A stretch of 64,000 nucleotides of DNA from JAAYCI01 sp031551695 (GCA_031551695.1 JAVBNG010000012.1:1-64000); one strand, 5' to 3'; shown: positions 25,499 to 34,097, numbered from the stretch's first letter. The notes: generated by a model from the letters alone, not told the origin. Numbers and translations are program-made.

Positions 25499-27790
25499 AT
25501 GGCAGAAGGCAAAACCGGAAACAACCGGGCCGAAGCGAGAAAAATACAGGTGAACGGCACCACCATCGAAGTGGCGGCGACGGCGGGCTTTTGTTTCGGC
25601 GTGGCCCGGGCCGTGGAGATGACAAGCGCCGTTTTGGCCGGGGGCAAGCCGGTGGCAACCCTGGGGCCGCTCATCCATAACCCGCAGGTGGTGGCGAACC
25701 TTGCCGCCAAGGGGGCCACGGTGGTGCAAACGCCCGCCGATGTGCCGCACGGCAGCGTGGCTGTCATCCGCAGCCACGGTGTAACACAGGCGGTGCAGAA
25801 CGAATTGTGTGCCAATGGCGCACAAATATTGGACGCCACCTGCCCGTTTGTGGAAAAGATCCACCGCATTGCGCAACGCGCAAAAGAGGAGGATGCCGTG
25901 CTTTTGGTGGCTGGCAACGCCGCCCACCCGGAGGTGGAGGGTATTGTGGGCCACGCGGGGCCGAAAGTGGCTGTGTTCGCGAATGTTGGCGAATTAAGCG
26001 ATAGGATGTTGGAGTTCGACAAAGACGCCCCGGTGTGGGTGGTGGCACAAACCACCTATGAGGTTACAAAATGGTTAGAATGCGTGGACTTACTCAAAAA
26101 AGTGTGTACAAAATGTGAGGTATTTGATACAATATGTAGTGCAACGCAAACGCGACAGGAAGAGGCAGAGCGCCTGAGCCAAGAAAACGACCTTGTGGTC
26201 GTGGTGGGCGGACGGGGCTCGTCTAACACGCAAAAGCTGCTGGACGTGGCGATGAAAAACACCCGCGCAATGTTGGTTGAGGGGCCAGGGGAAGCCCGCA
26301 ACCTGCCACTGGCCGGGGTGAAAACCATCGGCGTTACGGCCGGCGCGTCTACACCGTCGTGGTTAATTGAGGAGGTACTGGCTGTAATGAGTGACGTTAT
26401 CAGGGAAGGCGAAATGACCTTTGAGGAGATGCTTGACGAAACGATGAAACCGGTGTATGCCGGGCAGGTCGTCAAGGGTGTGGTTGAGTCAGTATCCGCC
26501 AATGAAGTGACCGTGGACATCGGGACGAAGCACACCGGCATCGTGAAGCTGGAAGAGCTGACCGACGACCCGGCCGTGCGCAGCGCAGAAGAAATTGCCA
26601 AACGCGACGACGAGATGGAACTGGTTGTTGTGAAAGTGAGCGACCAGGACGGCATCGTGTATTTATCCCGCCGGCAGATGGAAGCAAGGAAGGGCGCCGA
26701 GGAAGTGGCCAAGGCCGCCGAAGAAGGCACCGTCATGGAAGGCTATGTGACCGAGGCCAACAAGGGCGGCCTTGTGGCGAACGTGAAGGGCGTGAAGGTG
26801 TTCATCCCGGCGTCCCAGGCCACGGCCCGCCGCGGCGACGACTATAAAGCCCTCGTGCGCCAGCATGTGAAACTGAAAATAAAAGAGTTCAGCCCGCGCC
26901 GCACCATCGGCAGCATCCGCGATGTGCTGAGCGAAGAACAGGCCGAGCAGCGCGATCGTTTCTGGAGCGAAGTGGAAACCGGCAAGCGCTATGTGGGCAC
27001 GGTGAAAAGCCTTACCAGCTACGGCGCATTTGTGGACATCGGCGGCGTGGACGGCCTCGTGCATATCAGCGAGCTTTCCTGGGACCGCGTGAAGCACCCC
27101 AGCGACGTGCTGGCCGTGGGCGACACGGTGGAAGTGTATGTGAAGGACATCGACCAGGAGAACAAGAAGGTATCCCTCGGTTACAAAAAGCAGGAAGACA
27201 ACCCGTGGGAAAAGCTGAGAACGGAGTTCCCCATCGGCAGCACCTTCAACGCGCCTGTGGTGAGCCTGACGAAGTTTGGCGCCTTTGTGCGCATTTTGCC
27301 GGGCATCGACGGCCTGGTGCACATCAGTGAGATTAGCTATGACCGCGTGGAAAAAGTACAGGACGCCCTCGCCGTTGGCGATGAGGTGGAAGTACAGCTC
27401 ATCGACGTGGACTACGACCGCAAGCGCATCAGCCTCTCGATGAAATCGCTTTTGCCCGAGCCGGAAAAAACCTCCGCAGGCTCTGGTGAAGACGAAGTGG
27501 TGGCATCTGCTTCGTCAGATAGCACGACAATTTCGGACAAGATGGAGGAACAGATGGCAGACATGAAAGAGACTGTGAGCGGCCTTATGGACAAGGCGAA
27601 GGATTTTGCAAGCGACGCGATGGACAAAGCACAGGACTTGGCGCAGGACCTGGCCGACAAGGCGCCGGACATGCTTGACAAAGCCAAAGAGATGGCGAAG
27701 GATGCCGCCGACAAGGCCGGCGAAGTGGTGGGCGGCCTGAAGGACAAGGTGGACGACCTGACAAAAGGCGACGACGAACCCAAAGAGTAA
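25499..27790 (+). CDS. ispH: IspH-ribosomal protein S1 fusion with helical repeat tail
   Basis: 763 residues in three parts. Residues 1-296 are 4-hydroxy-3-methylbut-2-enyl diphosphate reductase, last step of the MEP isoprenoid pathway, with its three iron-sulfur cysteines at 32, 115 and 213. Residues about 320-660 contain four S1 RNA-binding repeats, beginning near 322, 409, 495 and 580; the last two have GAFVxI...DGLVHISE. IspH-S1 fusions are known in Clostridia. Residues 661-763 form a charged tail of Asp-Lys-Ala-rich helices (DKAKDFA, DKAQDLAQDLA, DKAKEMAKDAADKAGEV), like LEA or apolipoprotein repeats, which I do not know as a family feature. The S1 part has its own internal start signals. 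Confidence 0.93.
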   Translation: MAEGKTGNNRAEARKIQVNGTTIEVAATAGFCFGVARAVEMTSAVLAGGKPVATLGPLIHNPQVVANLAAKGATVVQTPADVPHGSVAVIRSHGVTQAVQNELCANGAQILDATCPFVEKIHRIAQRAKEEDAVLLVAGNAAHPEVEGIVGHAGPKVAVFANVGELSDRMLEFDKDAPVWVVAQTTYEVTKWLECVDLLKKVCTKCEVFDTICSATQTRQEEAERLSQENDLVVVVGGRGSSNTQKLLDVAMKNTRAMLVEGPGEARNLPLAGVKTIGVTAGASTPSWLIEEVLAVMSDVIREGEMTFEEMLDETMKPVYAGQVVKGVVESVSANEVTVDIGTKHTGIVKLEELTDDPAVRSAEEIAKRDDEMELVVVKVSDQDGIVYLSRRQMEARKGAEEVAKAAEEGTVMEGYVTEANKGGLVANVKGVKVFIPASQATARRGDDYKALVRQHVKLKIKEFSPRRTIGSIRDVLSEEQAEQRDRFWSEVETGKRYVGTVKSLTSYGAFVDIGGVDGLVHISELSWDRVKHPSDVLAVGDTVEVYVKDIDQENKKVSLGYKKQEDNPWEKLRTEFPIGSTFNAPVVSLTKFGAFVRILPGIDGLVHISEISYDRVEKVQDALAVGDEVEVQLIDVDYDRKRISLSMKSLLPEPEKTSAGSGEDEVVASASSDSTTISDKMEEQMADMKETVSGLMDKAKDFASDAMDKAQDLAQDLADKAPDMLDKAKEMAKDAADKAGEVVGGLKDKVDDLTKGDDEPKE
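26105..26133 (+). promoter_or_regulatory. Candidate internal promoter within ispH
   Basis: TGTACA (26105-26110), 17 nt, then an extended -10 TGATACAAT (TACAAT at 26128-26133). It lies in a distinctly AT-rich stretch (about 26045-26145) of an otherwise GC-rich gene and about 250 nt before the internal S1 start site. Confidence 0.4.
26369..26389 (+). promoter_or_regulatory. Internal Shine-Dalgarno and ATG at the IspH/S1 junction
   Basis: GAGGAGGT (26369-26376) is 10 nt from an in-frame ATG (26387) that encodes residue 297, exactly at the linker MSDVIREGEMTFEEML before the first S1 repeat. Translation from here would give a free S1 of about 467 residues. Confidence 0.5.
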
Positions 27791-27803
27791 ACCGGCAGTA
27801 TGG

Positions 27804-27830
27804 ATGCCCCGCCTTTTGGCGGGGCATTTT
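27804..27830 (+). terminator. Terminator after ispH-S1
   Basis: Ten-base-pair stem ATGCCCCGCC/GGCGGGGCAT with a TTTT loop, then TTTT, 14 nt after the stop. A textbook intrinsic terminator with a short U-tract. Confidence 0.75.
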
Positions 27831-27870
27831 CCGCGCGGGGCGCGGGCAAACCATTGCAGGGAGGATGCCC

Positions 27871-28674
27871 ATGGAAAGCCGCATGGCGGCCATGCCCAAA
27901 GACGGCTCCGGCCGTTTTGGCCTCACGGGCCAGCAGCTGAAAATCATCGCCATCATCGCCATGGTGGTGGACCACGCTGCCCGGGCCTTTGTGCCGCAGT
28001 ATTACAGCCCGCTTGGCATCCTGCTGCATTTCATCGGGCGTATCACCGGGCCGACCATGTTCTTTTTCGTGGCCGAAGGCTGCCGCCACACGCGCAGCAT
28101 GCCGAAATACGCCGGGCGCATGTTTTTGTTTTGCGCCGTCAGCTATCTGCCGTTCATCTGGTTTAAAACCGGCGGCTTGCCCCACACGGCAGAGGATTTT
28201 TTGGCGCTGAACGTGTTTTTCACGCTGGGGTGCGGGGTGCTGGCCCTCGGCGCGCTGCGCTTTGTGCGCAGCAAACTGGCGGCGGCGGTGCTGGTAGCGG
28301 GGCTCATCACCGTGTCTTATTTTGGGGACTGGGGCGTCACCGGCGTCGTGATGATGGTGGTGTTTTACCTTGCGGGCGGGGGCGGCCTCGGGGGCGGAAG
28401 CTTCCGCTTGCAGGCCGCCGCGTACTGCGGCATCGTGGCGGTGCAGGTGCTGACGGGTGTGCAGTGGCTTTGGGGGCCGGGCGGCTCTTTTAACCCCAAC
28501 GCTGTAGGGTATATGATTGTGCAGTGCGGCATGTTTGTGCCCATTATCCTGCTGGGGCTGTACAACGGCCGGCGCGGCGGGGGCGGCAAGTGGCTGTTTT
28601 ACGTGTTTTACCCGGCGCACCTTGTTGTCATTTGCCTCATCCGCATGTGGCTTGGGGCCGCGCCGCCTGTGTAG
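27871..28674 (+). CDS. TraX family membrane protein
   Basis: 267-residue membrane protein of the TraX family, related to the F-plasmid pilin acetylase and to acyltransferase-3-type proteins. The diagnostic start is LTGQQLKIIAIIAMVVDHAARAF, then IGRITGPTMFFFVAEGCRHTR. About eight membrane helices are predictable, ending FYVFYPAHLVVICLIR. ATG 27871 is 6 nt from AGGGAGG. Chromosomal TraX homologues are common in Firmicutes; their substrates are unknown. It is bounded by a terminator upstream and a promoter downstream, so it may be monocistronic. Confidence 0.85.
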   Translation: MESRMAAMPKDGSGRFGLTGQQLKIIAIIAMVVDHAARAFVPQYYSPLGILLHFIGRITGPTMFFFVAEGCRHTRSMPKYAGRMFLFCAVSYLPFIWFKTGGLPHTAEDFLALNVFFTLGCGVLALGALRFVRSKLAAAVLVAGLITVSYFGDWGVTGVVMMVVFYLAGGGGLGGGSFRLQAAAYCGIVAVQVLTGVQWLWGPGGSFNPNAVGYMIVQCGMFVPIILLGLYNGRRGGGGKWLFYVFYPAHLVVICLIRMWLGAAPPV

Positions 28675-28688
28675 ATTGTATGTAATAC

Positions 28689-28717
28689 TTGCCCGGCGGA
28701 CGTTTTTTTGGTACAAT
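28689..28717 (+). promoter_or_regulatory. Sigma-A promoter for DUF1858-trmK-Nif3
   Basis: TTGCCC (28689-28694), 17 nt, TACAAT (28712-28717). Leader of about 45 nt before ATG 28769. Confidence 0.6.
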
Positions 28718-28768
28718 GACGGTGGATTGAATGGCCCCGGCCATAGCAGAATTAGAAGGAGCATTGAA

Positions 28769-28972
28769 ATGATGACTATTACAAAAGATACGATAATCGG
28801 GGATATTTTGGATATCGACGAGAGCACCGCACCCCTGTTTTTGGAGATTGGCATGCACTGCCTGGGCTGCCCGGCGTCCCGCGGGGAGACCATTGAGCAG
28901 GCCTGCATGGTGCACGGAACCGACGCCGGCGCTTTGGTGAACAAGCTGAACGCGCACATTGCGGCGAAGTGA
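28769..28972 (+). CDS. DUF1858 domain protein
   Basis: 67-residue protein matching DUF1858: ITKDTIIGDILDIDE, then the redox-type MHCLGCPASRGETIEQAC. The CxxC and a third cysteine suggest a disulfide or metal-binding role; the domain also occurs fused to hybrid-cluster or reductase proteins. ATG 28769 is 8 nt after AGAAGGA. Its stop overlaps the GTG start of trmK, so the two are co-translated. Exact function unknown. Confidence 0.85.
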   Translation: MMTITKDTIIGDILDIDESTAPLFLEIGMHCLGCPASRGETIEQACMVHGTDAGALVNKLNAHIAAK

Positions 28973-29691
28973 AATCTTCCGAACTGTACCGCGCCGGGCA
29001 AATAGCGCCCGGCGCGCGCCTTTTGGCGGCGGTTTCGCTGCTGGAGGGCACAGGCGGCAGCAGCCGCACGGGGGCCGACATCGGCTGTGACCACGGCAAG
29101 CTGGCCGTGTATCTGGCGCAGAAGGGCATTGCCGCCCGTGTGATTGCCGTGGACAAGCGCCCCCTGCCGCTTGCAAAAGCCAGGGGGCTGGTGTTGCAGT
29201 GCGGCCTTGCGGGCAAGGTGGAGTGCCGCCTGGGCGACGGGCTGGCCGCCCTTTCCCCCGGCGAGGCGGACGAAGTGGTGATTGCGGGCCTTTCCGGCGA
29301 GACCGTGGCCGGCATCATCGGCGCGGCGGCTTGGGCAAAAGGCGCGGGCACCCATTTTGTACTGGTGCCCTCCGGCCGGGCGGAAGTGCTGCGGGTGTGG
29401 CTGGGCGAAAACGGCTTTCTGGTTGGCAGGGAACTGGCCGTGTGTGAAGGCGGCAGGCCCTATGCGGCGCTGTCGGCCCGGCACACGGGCGGCGTGAAAA
29501 CGCCGCGGGGCCTGGACGCGGAGCTGGGCCTTTTGCAAAACGACGATGGCCCCGCCGCAAGGCAGCTGGCCCAAAACCGGCTGAAGGATTTGGAAAACAG
29601 GCTTCACGGGCCGCTGACAGGGGAAGAGCGGCAGGAGTTGGAAAATACGATTCAAGAGGTGACGGAATGGCTTCAGTTGAAGAGATCATGA
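28969..29691 (+). CDS. trmK: tRNA (adenine(22)-N1)-methyltransferase TrmK
   Basis: 240-residue class I methyltransferase that forms m1A22 in tRNA. The SAM-binding motif is ADIGCDHGKLAVYLA, and the family-specific EVVIAGLSGETVAGII carries the usual MGG-like loop in variant form. A helical C-terminal region (about 180-240) is rich in Leu and Glu, as in TrmK. GTG 28969 overlaps the DUF1858 stop. It overlaps the next gene by 25 nt; trmK followed by a Nif3-like gene is a conserved Firmicutes pair. Confidence 0.92.
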   Translation: MKSSELYRAGQIAPGARLLAAVSLLEGTGGSSRTGADIGCDHGKLAVYLAQKGIAARVIAVDKRPLPLAKARGLVLQCGLAGKVECRLGDGLAALSPGEADEVVIAGLSGETVAGIIGAAAWAKGAGTHFVLVPSGRAEVLRVWLGENGFLVGRELAVCEGGRPYAALSARHTGGVKTPRGLDAELGLLQNDDGPAARQLAQNRLKDLENRLHGPLTGEERQELENTIQEVTEWLQLKRS

Positions 29692-30452
29692 AAGCGGTGG
29701 AGGAGTTTGCCCCGCCGGAGCTGGTGGCCGATTGGGACAATTCCGGCATTTTGGTGAACTGTGGCCTGGACGTGAAAAGCATTTTGGTGGCACTGGATAT
29801 TACGGACCGTGTGCTGGCTGAGGCCGACGAAAACGGCTGCCATCTCATTATTTCGCATCATCCTGTTATTTTTACACCGATGCGCAGCATTAACCACACG
29901 GACATGGTGTACCGCCTTATCAAAAAGCGCATTTCGGCCATTTGTGTGCACACCAGCCTGGACACCGCCGCGGGGGGCGTGAACGACGTGCTGGCGGCGA
30001 TTTTTGGCCTGGCCGAGCCGGAGGTGTTTGCCGGGCACGGCCGTTTGGGCCGCCTGCGCGAGCCGGTGAGCGCCCGCAAGCTGGCCGAGACCTGCAGCGC
30101 CAAGTTTACGGCGAACGTACGGTTTGTGGACGCGAAAAAGCCGGTGAGCCGCCTTGCCGTGTTCGGCGGCAGCGGCGGCGGGCTCATCCGTGAGGCTGTG
30201 GCCGCCGGGGCCGACTGTGTGCTGACCGGCGAGGCCGACCACCATGACGCCATCGACGCGGCGGCGCTGGGTGTGTCGCTCATCGTGGCGGGCCACTTCC
30301 ACACGGAGTTCCCGGTGGTGCCCGTGGTGGCGGACCGCATCATCAAGCGCTTCCCGGACGTGCGCGTGCGCATCTCCGCGCGCGACCGCGACCCCTTCAC
30401 TTATCTGGAGCCGTCCCAGGCGGCGGCGCTGGCGGCGGCGAAGCCGTTGTAG
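29667..30452 (+). CDS. Nif3-like dinuclear metal centre protein
   Basis: 261-residue Nif3/YqfO family protein, often annotated as GTP cyclohydrolase 1 type 2. Metal-ligand motifs: ISHHPVIF, VHTSLDTAAGGVND, TGEADHHDAIDA and GHFHTEF. Proteins of this family form hexameric toroids with two metals per subunit; the biological reaction is unsettled. The start lies inside the end of trmK, arguing for coupled expression. Repeat E follows the stop. Confidence 0.92.
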   Translation: MASVEEIMKAVEEFAPPELVADWDNSGILVNCGLDVKSILVALDITDRVLAEADENGCHLIISHHPVIFTPMRSINHTDMVYRLIKKRISAICVHTSLDTAAGGVNDVLAAIFGLAEPEVFAGHGRLGRLREPVSARKLAETCSAKFTANVRFVDAKKPVSRLAVFGGSGGGLIREAVAAGADCVLTGEADHHDAIDAAALGVSLIVAGHFHTEFPVVPVVADRIIKRFPDVRVRISARDRDPFTYLEPSQAAALAAAKPL

Positions 30453-30482
30453 CGGAAGCGTTGCCTTCCGGGCCAAGGCCGC

Positions 30483-30685
30483 GTGATGCGCAACGCATAT
30501 CAGCTATGCATGCGTTCAACTGGTCAAAAATGAGACATTTTTGACGTTGAACTGGATACCTTCCGCGCTCGGCGGCGGACAAAGATAAACTTATTGTCCG
30601 CCGCCGAGCTTGCGGCTGAGCCGGTGAATTGCCCGCAGGGCAAGAGAAGCCGCCCGGGGGCGCGATACGCTCATGCGCACCTCAC
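30483..30685 (-). repeat. Structured intergenic repeat, copy E (long type)
   Basis: Sense strand is minus. CAGCCGCAAG lies at 30609-30618 and GCGGAAGGTA at 30557-30566. Between them is a perfect 15-bp stem (30567-30581 with 30595-30609) with a 13-nt loop. Upstream in sense orientation it shares with copy C the block from CCCCCGGG through GGCTTCTCTTGCCC to GCAATTCACCG (30620-30660). A second hairpin of TCAAAAAT/ATTTTTGA type follows on the other side (about 30515-30553). Outer arms GTGA..TGCGCA/TGCGCA..TCAC are my best guess for the ends, so the limits are approximate. Confidence 0.7.
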
Positions 30686-30739
30686 GTCCTTGCCCCTGGC
30701 TTGCAGCAGTAACTGCGCTTAAATAACACAGGAGGAAAA

Positions 30740-32659
30740 ATGGCACCGGACGCCGCAACCATGGCGCTTTGCGCGGCGGAGCTGAACGCGGCCCTGCCCG
30801 AAGCGCGCATAGACAAAATATTCCAGCCCGCGAAGGACGAGATTCTGTTGAACCTGCGCACCCGCGCGGCTTCTTTTCGTTTGCTCATTGCGGCGCGCAC
30901 GGGCTATGCCCGGGTGTGCCTGACGGACGAAACCTATGAAAACCCGGCCACGCCACCCAGCTTTTGCATGCTGCTGCGCAAGCACCTCACCGGCGGGCGG
31001 CTTTTGCGCGTGCGTGGCAGCCGCGACGAACGCATCATGTTTTTCGATTTTATGTGCACCAACGAAATGGGCGACCTTGTGTACAACACCCTGGCCGCCG
31101 AACTGATGGGCCGGTACTGCAACGTGGTGCTGTTCCGGCGGGAACTGCCGGAGGGCGTTGCCGCGAAGAACGGCCCCGTGCCGGGAAATACAGAATTTTT
31201 CGACGGCAAGATTTTAGACGCCCTAAAACGCGTGGATTTTGACGACAGCGGCGTGCGCCAGTTGCTGCCGGGCCTGCCCTACACCCTGCCGCCCCGGCGG
31301 GACGTGCCGGATTTTTTTTCCATGACGGAGGAAAGCCTGGCCGCCGCGTTTGGCGGGGAACCAAATGCGCAACAAGAAATGATTCCGGCCGAGACCGCCC
31401 TGAAAAAGCTGTGCGGGGGCGTGGGGCCCGCCGTGGTGCGGGAGGTGTTGTTCCGCGCCGGAGTGGACGGCGCGCGGCCGCTGCCGGCAAGCGCCACCGG
31501 CCCGGGGGAGGGAAACCCGGCGGTGGGTAGGCTTTGGCAGGCTATCCGCGAAATTCAAACCGATTACGCGAATGGCGGCGTGCCCACTATGGTGCGAAAA
31601 CCCGACGGCGAGGCCGTGGAGTTCAGTTTCACGGCGCTTACCCAGTATGCCCCGCCCTGCGAAATGGTGCGGTACGGCGGCTATTCCCAGCTGCTGGAGG
31701 CATTTTACGCGGGCAAAAACAAGGCGGAGCGCATGCGGCAGAAATCCAAGGCTCTGCGCAAAACGGTACAAAACCTGTGCGAGCGCGCGGTGCGTAAGCA
31801 GGCGGCCCGGATGGAAGAACAGGCAGAAGGCGAAAAAAGCGATTCCCTGCGCGTATTTGGCGAATTGCTGACGGCAAACCTGCACACCTTCCAAAAGGGA
31901 GACAAATCCGTCACCGTGCAAAACTGGTACACCGGCAGCGACATCACCATTCCGCTGGATGTGCGGCTTGCCCCCTCCGCCAACGCGCAAAAATACTTCA
32001 AGGAGTACCGCAAAAAGCAAACGGCGGCCAAGATGCTGGAAAAACTGCTGGCCGAAAGCGCCCACGAGACCGCGTACCTGAAAAGCGTGCTGTACGAGGT
32101 GGACGCTGCCGAAAACGAGGCGGAGTTGAACGAAGTGCGTGCGGAGCTGAAAAGCGCGGGCTATTTGAAATATTACAAACAGAGGGACAAAAAGCAAAAA
32201 CCCGCCGATTTCTGGCGCTATACCTCCAGTGACGGCTTCCTCATACTGGCCGGGCGCAACAACGTGCAAAACGAAAAGCTGTCCTTAAAAACCGCCCGCG
32301 GCAAGGACCTCTGGTTCCACGTAAAAAACGCCCCCGGCAGCCACGTGGTGGTGATGAGCGGGGGCAAGGACATCCCGCTGCCCACCCAAAACGAAGCCGC
32401 CATGCTGGCGGTGTGGCACTCCGGCCAGCAAAACTCCGCCCAGGTGCCGGTGGACTATACCGAGGTGAAAAACCTGCGCAAAACCGGAGATTTGCCACCC
32501 GGCATGGTGCTGTACGAGCATTACGAGACCGCTTATGTTACGCCGGAGGCGGATGTGCTGGAACAACTGGGCGCGACCGGCGGCGCGGCGGCGGCAGAGG
32601 CCAAAGGCGCAACGAAAGGCACGGCAAAGGAAGCCGCAAAGGGGAGCGTGCATGGCTGA
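30740..32659 (+). CDS. rqcH: Rqc2 homologue RqcH (NFACT family)
   Basis: 639-residue NFACT protein. In Firmicutes it binds stalled 50S-nascent-chain complexes and directs alanine tailing. The N-terminal NFACT-N region has the RIDKIFQPAKDEILLNL start, a central coiled coil spans about 330-470, and the NFACT-R domain has ILAGRNNVQNEKLS and KDLWFHVKNAPGSHVVV. The Ala/Lys-rich C-terminus (last 30 residues) looks disordered. Formerly called fibronectin-binding protein. AGGAGGAAAA precedes the ATG, and the end overlaps the next gene by 8 nt. Confidence 0.94.
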   Translation: MAPDAATMALCAAELNAALPEARIDKIFQPAKDEILLNLRTRAASFRLLIAARTGYARVCLTDETYENPATPPSFCMLLRKHLTGGRLLRVRGSRDERIMFFDFMCTNEMGDLVYNTLAAELMGRYCNVVLFRRELPEGVAAKNGPVPGNTEFFDGKILDALKRVDFDDSGVRQLLPGLPYTLPPRRDVPDFFSMTEESLAAAFGGEPNAQQEMIPAETALKKLCGGVGPAVVREVLFRAGVDGARPLPASATGPGEGNPAVGRLWQAIREIQTDYANGGVPTMVRKPDGEAVEFSFTALTQYAPPCEMVRYGGYSQLLEAFYAGKNKAERMRQKSKALRKTVQNLCERAVRKQAARMEEQAEGEKSDSLRVFGELLTANLHTFQKGDKSVTVQNWYTGSDITIPLDVRLAPSANAQKYFKEYRKKQTAAKMLEKLLAESAHETAYLKSVLYEVDAAENEAELNEVRAELKSAGYLKYYKQRDKKQKPADFWRYTSSDGFLILAGRNNVQNEKLSLKTARGKDLWFHVKNAPGSHVVVMSGGKDIPLPTQNEAAMLAVWHSGQQNSAQVPVDYTEVKNLRKTGDLPPGMVLYEHYETAYVTPEADVLEQLGATGGAAAAEAKGATKGTAKEAAKGSVHG

Positions 32660-33557
32660 GGGAAATAAAGCGCCATCCGCGCCCGGCGCGCGGCAAGGCG
32701 CTGTGCCAAACACCGCGGCATCCGCGCGGCAAAGCGACCGGCCAAACACCGCGTCCGCCGCGCCGCAGGCCATCCGGCGAACAGCAGAGCAAAAACCAGC
32801 GCCGCGCCCGCGCGCCCGCGTGCTTGACGTCGCGCGGGGCGTTTCGCTGCTTTCCATGCTGGCCTACCACACCATGTTCGACCTTGTGGCCATGTTCGGC
32901 GTGTACGCGCCGTGGTACTTCGGCCTTCCGGGCTTTTTGTGGCAGCAAAGCATTTGCTGGACGTTTATCCTGGTGTCCGGCGCGTCCATGCGCTATGGTG
33001 GCCGCCCGGCCCGGCGGGGGCTTATCGTGTTCGGGTGCGCCATGGTGCTTACAGTCGCCACCCTGGCGGTGATGCCGGATATGCTGGTGGCTTTTGGCGT
33101 GCTGCACTTCATGGGCGCGGGCATGTTGTTTACGGCGGCGCTGCAAAAGCCGTTTGCGCGGCTTACGGCCCGCGGAACGGCCGCCTTGGCCACGGCGGCG
33201 GGCGTGTCTTTTTTGCTGTTTGCCGCGCTGTACGGCGTGCCCGGCGGCTATGTGGGCTTTTTCGGCCTGCCGCTGGCATATCTGCCGGACGCGCTGTATT
33301 CCACGCGCTGGCTGTTTTGGCTGGGGCTTCCCGGGCCGTCGTTTTACTCCAGCGACTATTTCCCCCTCGTCCCGTGGCTTTTTTTGTTTTGGACGGGATA
33401 TTTCGCCTTTGCCTGCGTGAAAAGCAAGGTGAGGCTGGGCCGCCCGGGCAAAAACCCGCTGGAATGGGCCGGCCGGCACACCCTGCCTATCTACATGGCG
33501 CACCAGCCGGTTATTTACGGCGCGTGCCTGCTGCTGCAAAGGCTGGGCGTGCTGTAG
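32652..33557 (+). CDS. DUF1624/heparan-alpha-glucosaminide N-acetyltransferase-like membrane protein
   Basis: 301-residue membrane protein with a disordered N-terminus of about 55 residues and about eight membrane segments. The family mark is VLDVARGVSLLSMLAYHTMFDL, followed by FILVSGASMRYG and a C-terminal HTLPIYMAHQPVIY helix. Relatives transfer acetyl or other acyl groups to sugars. ATG 32652 overlaps the rqcH stop. It may modify cell-surface glycans; no specific substrate can be named. Confidence 0.85.
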   Translation: MAEGNKAPSAPGARQGAVPNTAASARQSDRPNTASAAPQAIRRTAEQKPAPRPRARVLDVARGVSLLSMLAYHTMFDLVAMFGVYAPWYFGLPGFLWQQSICWTFILVSGASMRYGGRPARRGLIVFGCAMVLTVATLAVMPDMLVAFGVLHFMGAGMLFTAALQKPFARLTARGTAALATAAGVSFLLFAALYGVPGGYVGFFGLPLAYLPDALYSTRWLFWLGLPGPSFYSSDYFPLVPWLFLFWTGYFAFACVKSKVRLGRPGKNPLEWAGRHTLPIYMAHQPVIYGACLLLQRLGVL

Positions 33558-33593
33558 CACCGGCGCGAATTCAAACATTGAAGAAAACAAAAA

Positions 33594-33632
33594 GACCGCT
33601 TTTCCCGGAGTGACTCGGGGAAAGCGGTTTTT
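33594..33632 (+). terminator. Terminator after rqcH-DUF1624
   Basis: Long hairpin ACCGCTTT-CCC...GGGGAAAGCGGT ending in TTTTT; an A-rich stretch on the 5' side makes it potentially bidirectional. Confidence 0.75.
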
Positions 33633-33738
33633 GCCGCGCAGGAAGCTAAGCTTTAGGGAGCAAGCCTTCGGATACGCCGCAAAGGAGAAGGTAATTCGAG
33701 GGTTTTTGCGCGGTGTGTGTGCCATAATAAAAACAGCA

Positions 33739-33771
33739 ATAAGTTTATACACTTATGTCATGTTTATGTCA
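33739..33771. promoter_or_regulatory. Inverted and direct repeats upstream of the RHH gene (candidate operator)
   Basis: ATAAGT-N6-ACTTAT (33739-33756) overlaps two copies of TTATGTCA at 33753-33760 and 33764-33771, an 11-bp period. The stretch is AT-rich and lies about 120 nt before the ribbon-helix-helix gene; such proteins often repress themselves through short spaced repeats. Confidence 0.35.
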
Positions 33772-33890
33772 CTATATTACCATCCGTGATATGGTACAGT
33801 CAAGTATACCGTTGTATTGCGTAAACGCCCGCCCAGCGCGGCTTGGCGGGAATGAGAGCAGTGCAAGGGGATAAGGGGCGCGAAAGCTTT

Positions 33891-34097
33891 ATGAAAGAAC
33901 CGATTTTTGAAATTAAGAAAAAAAGCACAGCTAGAGGCGAAGAATTATACCGTTATTTTTCTATCCGTTTGAAGGAATCCACCATCAAGGAACTGGATAA
34001 AATTGTGGATGAGAGCAATTACAGCCGTAACGAACTGATCAATGTGATGCTGGAATGGTGCGTAAAGCACACCAATATCATTGAGGACAGCGAATAG
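33891..34097 (+). CDS. Ribbon-helix-helix (CopG/Arc-type) protein
   Basis: 68-residue protein. The strand YRYFSIRLKES and two helices TIKELDKIVDES and SRNELINVMLEWCVKH match the CopG/MetJ/Arc ribbon-helix-helix DNA-binding fold. A short basic N-terminus precedes it. Codon use and flanking DNA are more AT-rich than the neighbours. ATG 33891 has only a distant AAGGGG, so initiation may be weak. It stands alone between two terminators, directly ahead of the ribosomal superoperon. No toxin partner is seen. The regulated target is unknown; autoregulation is plausible. Confidence 0.75.
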   Translation: MKEPIFEIKKKSTARGEELYRYFSIRLKESTIKELDKIVDESNYSRNELINVMLEWCVKHTNIIEDSE

